Of a stretch of DNA of 43,681 bases, positions 33,906 through 40,325 are shown in pieces. The position numbers and the translations under genes are program-made. The first letter of the stretch is position 1, and each line of letters starts with the position of its first letter. The notes beneath the pieces were generated by a model. It was not told where the DNA came from. It saw only the letters and a list, made by a program, of their open reading frames with translations, and made no database searches. Location: contig CANFLQ010000011.1 of the NCBI GenBank assembly GCA_947447995.1, positions 1-43,681 of the forward strand, read 5' to 3'. The DNA comes from Bacteroidota bacterium. Lineage in GTDB: Bacteria > Bacteroidota > Bacteroidia > 2-12-FULL-35-15.

Positions 33906-33989
33906 GGTCTAATAAAATCTATAAAAAATCTTTTGGAAGTTGAGGTTTGTCTTTAATATGAAGGAGGAGCAAGCTAAATACTAATACTA

Positions 33990-34097
33990 TCAAATATGAA
34001 ATAGCTTAGGAACAAAAATAAACGCCTCAACACACAGTGCTGTTATTGCAGCAACTAAAACCGCTGCTGCACTCATATCTTTTACCTTTTTTGCCAT
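33990..34097 (-). pseudogene. dgkA: dgkA relic: C-terminal 35 codons of diacylglycerol kinase
   Basis: The minus strand from 34097 to the TGA at 33990 encodes MAKKVKDMSAAAVLVAAITA, then LCVEAFIFVPKLFHI. Diacylglycerol kinase ends with AKD-x-x-(A/S)AAVLIA, a short loop and a last helix ending in (I/F)IFLPK; the match covers most of this stretch. The frame is open upstream to a stop near 34191, but the residues there (for example HGNFRRIWNLYIIYINTK) no longer look like DgkA, and the 85 residues of the first two helices and the ATP site are missing. The best reading is a decayed gene; a still-translated membrane peptide is possible. It fills the middle of the 407-base gap 33840-34246, whose other parts are a short inverted repeat at 33884 and the promoter and operator at 34198-34242. 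Confidence 0.65.
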
Positions 34098-34197
34098 TTT
34101 TGTATTGATATAGATAATGTATAAATTCCAAATTCGCCTAAAATTCCCATGCTTAATTACAGCATCCAACTTTTTTATTTCGATAATTCTTTAAAAT

Positions 34198-34221
34198 AAC
34201 TTTCAAATATATTTGAAAGTT
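34198..34221. promoter_or_regulatory. Operator O1: perfect 24-base palindrome before the GbsR-like gene
   Basis: A perfect palindrome with core TTTCAA-N6-TTGAAA (core 34201-34218) and AAC/GTT flanks. The TTTG -33 element of the promoter lies inside it, so a bound dimer would block RNA polymerase. The same core recurs at 34771, in front of the next two genes. Confidence 0.8.
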
Positions 34222-34242
34222 CAGAAACATATTGTATGTTTG
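34212..34242 (+). promoter_or_regulatory. Promoter of the GbsR-like regulator
   Basis: TTTG at 34212-34215, 19 bases, TATGTTTG at 34235-34242: a full Bacteroidota -33/-7 match. The -7 element ends four bases before the ATG at 34247, which predicts a leaderless transcript. The -33 element is covered by operator O1. Confidence 0.75.
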
Positions 34243-34246
34243 CCGT

Positions 34247-34753
34247 ATGAAATTACCGGAAGCAAAAGATAAATTTATGCAAGCATGGGGTACATTAGGA
34301 TCCAGCTGGGGAATTAACAGAACCATGGCACAAGTTCATGCCTTATTATTAATTTCTCCAGATCCATTAAGTGCCGAAGATATAATGGAGGAGTTAAAAA
34401 TTTCGAGAGGAAATGCAAACATGAATGTGCGTGCATTGATTGATTGGGGATTGGTAAGTAAAACATTTAAGTCGGGTGAACGTAAAGAATTTTTTTCTGC
34501 TGAAAAGGATATTTGGAAAGTAGCAACTCAGGTAATGAAAGAAAGAAGAAAAAGAGAATTAGAGCCTGTATTAAAATTGCTTCATGAACTGAGTAATGTG
34601 GAAGGTGATAAAAAAGATAAGAATATAAAAGCATTTAACGATTCTATAAACGGTATTAAGGGTGTTGTTTCAAAGGCGGATAAAACTATTGAAACCATAA
34701 TAAAAGCAGACGAAAGCTGGTTTGTTGGGTCATTTTTGAAATTGATGAAATAG
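34247..34753 (+). CDS. GbsR/MarR-like transcriptional regulator
   Basis: From the ATG at 34247 the protein has 168 residues. Residues 1-100 form a winged helix: KDKFMQAWGTLGSSWGINRTMAQVHALL is the GbsR N-terminal block, LSAEDIMEELKISRGNANMNVRALIDWG is the recognition helix region, and LVSKTFKSGERKEFFSAE is the wing. The C-terminal 65 residues are a charged helical segment for dimerisation. GbsR proteins are MarR-like repressors, first known from glycine betaine control in Bacillus. Two copies of one palindrome flank it, so it most likely represses itself and the DCC-epimerase genes. A TTG at 34232 in frame upstream would place five codons inside the promoter -7 element, so I reject it as the start. 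Confidence 0.88.
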   Translation: MKLPEAKDKFMQAWGTLGSSWGINRTMAQVHALLLISPDPLSAEDIMEELKISRGNANMNVRALIDWGLVSKTFKSGERKEFFSAEKDIWKVATQVMKERRKRELEPVLKLLHELSNVEGDKKDKNIKAFNDSINGIKGVVSKADKTIETIIKADESWFVGSFLKLMK

Positions 34754-34770
34754 CTTTTTTTATAATAATA

Positions 34771-34788
34771 TTTCAATAATTATTGAAA
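34771..34788. promoter_or_regulatory. Operator O2: palindrome before the DCC-epimerase genes
   Basis: Perfect 18-base palindrome with core TTTCAA-N6-TTGAAA, the same core as O1 with a different centre (TAATTA against ATATAT). TTG of its right half is followed after 18 bases by TATTTTAA (34804-34811), a weak -7 element, so O2 lies over the -33 region just as O1 does. It begins 17 bases after the regulator stop. Confidence 0.75.
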
Positions 34789-34847
34789 CTTTAGAAAGTA
34801 CAATATTTTAAAAAGAGGTGTACCATAATCGATTAAATAGAATCATC

Positions 34848-35654
34848 ATGAAAAATTATGTATTGATATTTGATGCCGAATGTCCAATATGCAAAACCTA
34901 CAGCGGTGCATTTGTAAAAGCAGGAATGTTGGATAAAAACGGAAGAGAGGCTTACCAAGACATGAGTAATCAAACATGCAGCCTAATAGATAAAAAGAGA
35001 GCCCGTAATGAGATAGCACTTGTAAATACAAATACAGGTGAAGTTAGTTACGGTATAGACAGTGTTTTTAAAGTGGTAGCAAACAGTTATCCTGTATTTA
35101 AAAGACTGTTCAGTTTTTCTCCTTTTTATTGGATAATGAAAAGGCTGTATTTTTTTATCTCTTACAATAGAAAAGTAATTATACCAGGTAATAGTAAAGA
35201 AGATACATGTACACCTGATCTTAACATAAAATATCGTTGGACCTATATAGTTTTTACTTGGGTAATTTCTTCTGTTATTTTAACGCGGTATTCCCACTTA
35301 TTAACCGGACTAATACCTGTAAGTAAATTTTACAGAGAGTTTATTATTTGTGGCGGACAAATTATTTTTCAAGCGCTAGTAATAAATTTTATTGCCAAAG
35401 ATAAAGTACATGAATACCTTGGTAATATGATGACAATTTCTTTTTTCGCTTCTTTGTTGTTATTGGTATTTATGAGCATTGCTAATTTGTTAACTATTAC
35501 AAACCCTTTAATATACGCAAGCTTTTTTATGTTTGTAGTAGCAGGTATGTTATTAGAGCATGCTCGCCGAATGAAACTAATTGGAATACCTTGGATTGCA
35601 TCAGTAGGTTGGGTAATCTACCGTTTAATAGTATTAACTTTTATACTTAATTAA
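34848..35654 (+). CDS. DCC-family thiol-disulfide protein with C-terminal membrane region
   Basis: From the ATG at 34848 the protein has 268 residues. The N-terminal third is a thioredoxin-like DCC domain: MKNYVLIFDAECPICKTYSG has the D-x-x-C-P-x-C motif (Cys12 and Cys15), and SYGIDSVFKVVANSYPVFKRLF is the second family block. Residues 130-265 form four to five membrane helices, an extension found in Bacteroidota members. DCC proteins probably catalyse dithiol-disulfide exchange; no substrate is known. An in-frame GTG at 34818 would add ten residues that are not conserved. The next gene starts after two bases (stop 35654, ATG 35657). The operator O2 upstream ties it to the GbsR-like regulator. 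Confidence 0.85.
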   Translation: MKNYVLIFDAECPICKTYSGAFVKAGMLDKNGREAYQDMSNQTCSLIDKKRARNEIALVNTNTGEVSYGIDSVFKVVANSYPVFKRLFSFSPFYWIMKRLYFFISYNRKVIIPGNSKEDTCTPDLNIKYRWTYIVFTWVISSVILTRYSHLLTGLIPVSKFYREFIICGGQIIFQALVINFIAKDKVHEYLGNMMTISFFASLLLLVFMSIANLLTITNPLIYASFFMFVVAGMLLEHARRMKLIGIPWIASVGWVIYRLIVLTFILN

Positions 35655-35656
35655 TT

Positions 35657-36586
35657 ATGAAAAAATATAAAAAAATTGTTCTTGCAGGAGGCACAGGACA
35701 AATTGGTACGGCTTTAATAAAACACTTTAAAGGGCTTACGGATAAAATAATTATACTTAGCCGGGGTGCCGAAAAGCAAGTGGATAATTTACAGTATTTG
35801 AATTGGGATGGGAAAAATGTGGGACCATGGGCAAAAGAAATAGAGGATGCAGATATACTATTTAATTTGGCAGGCAAAAATGTAAACTGTAGGTATACCG
35901 AAAAAAATAAAAAAGAAATTTTTGATTCCAGAACCGACTCCATTAAGGTATTGGCTAAAGCTATTGCAAATTGTAAACAAGTCCCTAAACTTTGGATGCA
36001 GAGCGCTTCTGCTACTATTTACAGACATTCCGAAGATAGACCGATGTCTGAAAAAGATCTTGAAATTGGTGATGGATTTTCTGTTGACGTATGTAAAAAA
36101 TGGGAAAAAACATTTTGGGAAGAAACCGAACAATTTAAAGATATGCGCAAGGTAATACTTAGAACAAGTTTGGTATTGGGCAAAAAAGAAGGTGTTTTTC
36201 CACGATTAAAAAATCTGACTTTGTTGGGTTTAGGTGGCAAACAGGGTAGTGGCAAACAATGGGTAAGCTGGATACATGAACAAGATGTGGTTGGTCTTTC
36301 TGAATGGATTGCAGACCATAATGAGATAAATGGAATAATAAATTGTACTGCTCCAGTTCCTGTAAAAAATACTGAATTTATGAAAGCTTTTCAAAACGCT
36401 TATAAAATGCCGATAGGATTGCCTTCTCCTAAATGGTTGTTGGAACTAGGCGCATTTGTTATTGGAACCGAAACAGAATTGATATTAAAAAGCAGGTGGG
36501 TGTTACCAACTAAACTTTTAATTTCCGGTTTTAAATTTCAATACCCGGAAATAAATTCTGCGGTTAATCAAATTGTTGAAGAGTAA
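35657..36586 (+). CDS. TIGR01777-family NAD-dependent epimerase
   Basis: The 309-residue protein is an extended short-chain dehydrogenase: VLAGGTGQIGTALIKHFKG gives the NAD-binding GGxGxxG (residues 11-17), followed by LFNLAGKNVNCRYTEKNKKE near residue 70, a pattern special to TIGR01777 (YfcH-like) proteins. Serine and tyrosine of the usual SDR active site are replaced here by QSASATIYRHSED near residue 118. The C-terminal DUF1731 segment includes LLISGFKFQYPEI. No reaction has been shown for the family. It starts two bases after the DCC gene, so both are one transcript, presumably under operator O2. Confidence 0.9.
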   Translation: MKKYKKIVLAGGTGQIGTALIKHFKGLTDKIIILSRGAEKQVDNLQYLNWDGKNVGPWAKEIEDADILFNLAGKNVNCRYTEKNKKEIFDSRTDSIKVLAKAIANCKQVPKLWMQSASATIYRHSEDRPMSEKDLEIGDGFSVDVCKKWEKTFWEETEQFKDMRKVILRTSLVLGKKEGVFPRLKNLTLLGLGGKQGSGKQWVSWIHEQDVVGLSEWIADHNEINGIINCTAPVPVKNTEFMKAFQNAYKMPIGLPSPKWLLELGAFVIGTETELILKSRWVLPTKLLISGFKFQYPEINSAVNQIVEE

Positions 36587-36629
36587 TTTATGACTTTAAT
36601 AGAGTTGGTGTAAATTCTTATTTGTATTT

Positions 36630-36637
36630 TATATTTG
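36630..36637 (+). promoter_or_regulatory. -7 element (TATATTTG) of the CPBP gene
   Basis: TATATTTG matches TAnnTTTG. A TTG at 36605-36607 is 22 bases upstream, slightly long for the -33 element. The ATG is 57 bases downstream, with the hairpin at 36644-36672 between. Confidence 0.5.
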
Positions 36638-36643
36638 CATCCC

Positions 36644-36672
36644 AACAGTATTTTAATCTAAAAAATACTGTT
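36644..36672 (+). promoter_or_regulatory. Perfect 11-base-pair hairpin in the leader of the CPBP gene
   Basis: AACAGTATTTT pairs with AAAATACTGTT over a 7-base loop. It lies just behind the predicted start point and 21 bases before the ATG at 36694, so it would be in the mRNA leader or act as a palindromic operator. The T-run after it is too weak for a simple terminator of the epimerase gene. Confidence 0.5.
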
Positions 36673-36693
36673 TACTAAATCTTATATTTCTAT

Positions 36694-37506
36694 ATGCTCA
36701 ATTTAAAAAGGCTGCTTCATTCTATTATTACCGAAGCTGAAAAGGATAAACAAGTATCAGCCAATAATACTAAGTTGGAAAAAAAAGTACTTATCACTTT
36801 TATCGTTGTTCCTTTTTGCCTTACAATGATTAATTATTGGGGCAATTATAGTTTTGTAAGAAACTGGTTAATAAGTATTGATGCGACTGACGTTGTAAAA
36901 TCAATGGATAGGGTTATATATCATTCATCAGCGAATAATCTGGGCAGTCTTTGTTATTGGGTTTGTAATCTTTTTTTATTTTACTTCGTTATTCCTGCAC
37001 TCACTATAAAATTTATTTTTAAAGAAAATTTATCAGACTATGGTTTAAAGTTGAATGGGGCTTTTAAGGATTATTATTTATACATTATCATGTTGATGGT
37101 AATGATACCATTGGTTGCCTATTTCTCTGGTACTGCATCTTTTCAAGAACGTTATCCCTTTTTAAAAGTAGGTGAAGGCGATTCTCTTTTTCCTGATTTG
37201 TTGAAATGGGAATTATTTTATTGTGCACAATTTTTCGCTTTGGAATTTTTTTTTAGAGGATTTATTTTGTTCGGGCTCACACCCAAATTAGGATTTTATT
37301 CGGTATTTGTAATGACGATTCCTTATTGTATGATACATTTCGGTAAACCTTTGCCCGAAACCCTTGCAGCTATTTTTGCCGGAATAGTATTGGGCTGTCT
37401 CAGTTTAAAAAATCGGTCGGTTTGGTTAGGGTTTTTAATTCATTGTTCGGTTGGTGTGGGCATGGATTTGGCTGCATTGTGGCAAAAGGGATTAATCCAT
37501 TTTTAG
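36694..37506 (+). CDS. CPBP/Abi-family membrane protein, protease motif degenerate
   Basis: The 270-residue protein has about seven membrane helices. The CPBP (Rce1-like) motifs are at the expected places: ALEFFFRGFILFG near residue 186 corresponds to EE-x-x-x-R, but with Leu in place of the first Glu; IPYCMIHFGKPLPE near 211 supplies the first His; and IHCSVGVGMD near 250 supplies the second. In Rce1-type proteases the first Glu is catalytic, so this protein may not be an active protease. Bacteroidota members with EFFFRGF are common. It has its own promoter and a leader hairpin, so it is not simply part of the epimerase transcript. Confidence 0.75.
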   Translation: MLNLKRLLHSIITEAEKDKQVSANNTKLEKKVLITFIVVPFCLTMINYWGNYSFVRNWLISIDATDVVKSMDRVIYHSSANNLGSLCYWVCNLFLFYFVIPALTIKFIFKENLSDYGLKLNGAFKDYYLYIIMLMVMIPLVAYFSGTASFQERYPFLKVGEGDSLFPDLLKWELFYCAQFFALEFFFRGFILFGLTPKLGFYSVFVMTIPYCMIHFGKPLPETLAAIFAGIVLGCLSLKNRSVWLGFLIHCSVGVGMDLAALWQKGLIHF

Positions 37507-37565
37507 GATGATTGTGTATTAGATCCGCTAACTTTATTTGTAAAAATACACTTACGTTTTTTATT

Positions 37566-37573
37566 TATATTTG
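37566..37573 (+). promoter_or_regulatory. -7 element (TATATTTG) of the cation diffusion facilitator gene
   Basis: TATATTTG, 31 bases before the ATG at 37605. The nearest TTTG upstream (37537-37540) is 25 bases away, longer than usual. Confidence 0.4.
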
Positions 37574-37604
37574 GTAACTTATTATTCAAATATTTAATTT
37601 TTTT

Positions 37605-38537
37605 ATGAGCGAAAAATCCTCTTCCAATCACGATCACAGCACAAAACATATAATTCAAAGCTTGATTGTAAATGTGGTTATTGCACTTTTTAAAGGATTT
37701 GCAGCATTTATGACAGGTTCAGGTGCCTTGTTTGCCGAAACCATTCATTCGTTTTCCGATTGCGCCAATCAGGGTTTGTTATTGATAGGTGTAAATCAAA
37801 GTAGAAAACCAGCGGATGAAAAACATCCCTTTGGATATGGAAGAGCAGCCTATTTCTGGTCGTTTATGGTGGCTATGTTATTGTTTTCTTTGGGTGGTAT
37901 GTTTTCTGTTTATGAAGGTGTGCATAAATTCAGTCACCCCGAACCTATTGAACAAGTTGCTTGGGGCTTAGGTATTTTGTTGTTTGCTTTATCATTGGAA
38001 GGGTATTCAACCTATTCCAATATTGTAGAAATCAATAAAAGAAAAGGTAGCGCAAGTTTTATGAATTATTTATCCAGCACAAAGGACAGTGATTTAATTG
38101 TAGTATTTGGTGAAAACTTAGCTGCTGTACTTGGTCTTTTTTTCGCATTAATAGCCATGTTAACATCGTATTATACAGGTGATGGAAGGTACGACGCTGT
38201 TGGTTCTATAGTAATTGGTGTAATTTTAATTTTAGTTGCCGTTTTTCTTGCCAAAGAAGTAAAATCATTGTTAATAGGTGAAAGCGCTGATCCTGTAATT
38301 ATTGATCATGTAAAAGAAATTACGGAAAAACATCCTGAAATTATAGAGCTAATTAACTGTAGAGCTATTCAACAAGGTCCTGGAGAAGTATTGGTATGTG
38401 TAAAAATAAAATGTTCAGGTAATCTTACTTCATTACAATTAAGTTCACTCATCAATGATTTTGAAAAGCAACTGAGAGCCAAAGCTCCGGAAATAAAATG
38501 GCTGTATGTAGAACCTGATCTTCAGGAATGGAAATAG
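37605..38537 (+). CDS. Cation diffusion facilitator, ZnT9-like group
   Basis: The 310-residue transporter has six helices (residues 15-230) and a cytoplasmic C-terminal domain (240-310). HSFSDCANQGLLLIGVNQSR near residue 48 holds the His-x-x-x-Asp half of the metal site in helix 2, followed by ADEKHPFGYGRAAYFWSFMV, a block that sets the ZnT9 (SLC30A9)-like group apart. The matching motif in helix 5 (DGRYDAVGSIVIGV) has an Asp but no second His-x-x-x-Asp, which is normal for this group. It probably exports or exchanges zinc or another divalent cation across the inner membrane. It converges with the T9SS plug gene, 12 bases between stops. Confidence 0.92.
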   Translation: MSEKSSSNHDHSTKHIIQSLIVNVVIALFKGFAAFMTGSGALFAETIHSFSDCANQGLLLIGVNQSRKPADEKHPFGYGRAAYFWSFMVAMLLFSLGGMFSVYEGVHKFSHPEPIEQVAWGLGILLFALSLEGYSTYSNIVEINKRKGSASFMNYLSSTKDSDLIVVFGENLAAVLGLFFALIAMLTSYYTGDGRYDAVGSIVIGVILILVAVFLAKEVKSLLIGESADPVIIDHVKEITEKHPEIIELINCRAIQQGPGEVLVCVKIKCSGNLTSLQLSSLINDFEKQLRAKAPEIKWLYVEPDLQEWK

Positions 38538-38549
38538 TAAAACCTTGAA

Positions 38550-39890
38550 TCAATACGTCCCTGTTGTAGTAATTTTTTGAACCCCAATCAACTGTTCATA
38601 AAACTTATTCAGCGGTTTATGGTACACATAAATGGTATAGGTGTTTTCTGTTTCGTAATGAGTTCCTTCTACTATGGTTTCGTCGGCAGTATGTGTACCA
38701 TCTTTTAAAAAGGCATATTCATAATCGTAATAACCTTGCTTTAAAAATAAGGTGGCCTCATAACCTAAATATTTACCATTGTACTTCATTTTATTTTGAG
38801 GGTCACACCGCCATCCGTTAAATCCGCCAAATACATAAAAATCTCCATCGTTAAAAAGCACATCAAAGGGTAAAAATAAGTGTACATAGCAATAATCTGC
38901 ATCTACTTCGCTATTATCACCATCCTGATTTTTTATTAAAAAATTGCCATCCAAATCCGATTCAAATGCATATTGTTTGAAACTGCGTTTTTGGTCAGCA
39001 ACCATATAAATATGTGTTATATTGGCAGTGTCTTTTACAATTTTTGAATATTGGTCGGATCGGTAACGTATGCTTTTAGTATTCATATGGCGAAACTCAT
39101 TGCCTCCCGGAAAAACATTGTCCTTGCTCAATTCAAATATCATCTCATCGTTTTTTACAAACAAGGGTTTTAAATTTGTTTTGGCATTGTCCCAACGGTT
39201 ATTTTGAGTAATAACTACTTTTAGGTCGGAATAAGGGTTGGTAATTTCATATCCGGTGCTGTTAATAGTAAAATCAATTTCCTGATTGTAATTATTATAA
39301 ACAGCATCACTTACGCGTGTAATTTTTGGCATAATATTAATTTTATTTTGAAATACCATAAATCGTTTGGTAATAATGATATTATCCGGGTTACCGTTTT
39401 CATATACCTTTAAAATATAGTTGCCCGATAAGGTAAAACGTGAAGCGCTGCCGGGAAAATAAGCATTGTAATGTACATATCTTTGTAAGGTATTGTAGGA
39501 ATATTTGTATTCATTAATTAGGTTTTCCTGAAACCCATCTATGTATTCAATAGGCATTAAGTTGGACGGTTCCCAATTGGAATTACAATGAATATAGGTG
39601 AAAGCGTAGTTTTTATAATCAGCATCCAGTTCATCAAAGCTTAATTTTAATCTTTCGGGACCATTAAGGTTAATGAGAGGTTGTGATATTTCAAAATTTT
39701 CGTCGCGTAATTGAACAGACTTAATGGAGGGCGAATAAACAAAATCTTCGTAACGAATGCCTGGGATTCCATAATAATCATCCGTAAGCGTATCGGAAGC
39801 TTTATTTTTGTTTTGTGCAAAGCTAAAGTTGCTAAACAACAAAATAAGAGTAAGACAAATACAGTATCTAAAAACGCTGCGATTCAACAT
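38550..39890 (-). CDS. Type IX secretion system plug protein (DUF5103)
   Basis: From the ATG at 39890 the protein has 446 residues with a signal peptide ending NFSFAQ. The mature part begins YYGIPGIRYEDFVYSPSIKS and has the blocks GPERLKLSFDELDADYKNYA and IHCNSNWEPSNLMPIEYIDG near residue 110, the DUF5103 signature. Members include the Plug protein that closes the SprA channel of the T9SS outer-membrane translocon. The frame continues upstream to 39980, but that adds 30 hydrophobic residues in front of the true signal peptide and crosses a leader hairpin, so I reject it. It diverges from the giant surface protein at 40326, a plausible T9SS substrate. Confidence 0.88.
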   Translation of the reverse strand: MLNRSVFRYCICLTLILLFSNFSFAQNKNKASDTLTDDYYGIPGIRYEDFVYSPSIKSVQLRDENFEISQPLINLNGPERLKLSFDELDADYKNYAFTYIHCNSNWEPSNLMPIEYIDGFQENLINEYKYSYNTLQRYVHYNAYFPGSASRFTLSGNYILKVYENGNPDNIIITKRFMVFQNKINIMPKITRVSDAVYNNYNQEIDFTINSTGYEITNPYSDLKVVITQNNRWDNAKTNLKPLFVKNDEMIFELSKDNVFPGGNEFRHMNTKSIRYRSDQYSKIVKDTANITHIYMVADQKRSFKQYAFESDLDGNFLIKNQDGDNSEVDADYCYVHLFLPFDVLFNDGDFYVFGGFNGWRCDPQNKMKYNGKYLGYEATLFLKQGYYDYEYAFLKDGTHTADETIVEGTHYETENTYTIYVYHKPLNKFYEQLIGVQKITTTGTY

Positions 39891-39926
39891 TATTAATAAT
39901 CTAAATATTGTTTGTACAAGGTTTGT

Positions 39927-39951
39927 AACTGGGCTAATTATAAGCCCAGTT
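39927..39951 (-). promoter_or_regulatory. Perfect hairpin upstream of the T9SS plug gene
   Basis: AACTGGGCT and AGCCCAGTT arms with a 7-base loop, 36 bases before the ATG at 39890. It would lie in the leader of the plug mRNA. It is one of three signals in the 435-base gap 39891-40325; the others are the palindrome at 39992 and the direct repeats at 40116. Confidence 0.5.
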
Positions 39952-39991
39952 AAAATTATATCATTTTTTTGTTTAATCATTGATTTATTTG

Positions 39992-40008
39992 TTGGAATTA
40001 AATTCCAA
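39992..40008. promoter_or_regulatory. Perfect palindrome in the divergent plug / surface-protein interval
   Basis: TTGGAATT-A-AATTCCAA. It is 102 bases before the plug ATG. Its symmetry fits a dimeric repressor or activator, but no regulator is near. Confidence 0.4.
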
Positions 40009-40115
40009 ATAGAGTCTCGTACTATTTTTTGTAAATTTTAGTCATTTTTATCTCAATTGTTAAATATTTTTCAAAAAATGTTATTTTTATTTTGAAATAG
40101 TCTATATTCGCGGTC

Positions 40116-40150
40116 TTAATCGGCTTAAAAATGATTTTAATCGACTTAAA
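40116..40150 (+). promoter_or_regulatory. Two 14-base direct repeats, 21 bases apart, upstream of the surface-protein gene
   Basis: TTAATCGGCTTAAA (40116-40129) and TTAATCGACTTAAA (40137-40150) differ at one base and are spaced exactly two helical turns. TATATTCG at 40103-40110, a near -7 element, lies just before them, which would leave a long leader of about 210 bases before the ATG at 40326. They could be an activator site or a leader element. Confidence 0.45.
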
Positions 40151-40325
40151 GTGCTGAAATTCACATCTGCAATGTGAAGAAGTAAAAATTACAAAATGAT
40201 AATTAATCCTAATAGATAAATTTTAAGAGAGTTTTAAATTAATATTTAAAAAATTAGCGTGAGATATTAACGGTTATATTAAATCAAAAATTGTTTATTA
40301 CAATTTCGGAATACAAAAAATATTT

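Noticed and set aside
39891-39980. Longer start for the T9SS plug gene at 39980
   Set aside because: It would put 30 hydrophobic residues before a clear signal peptide; the ATG at 39890 gives a normal exported protein.
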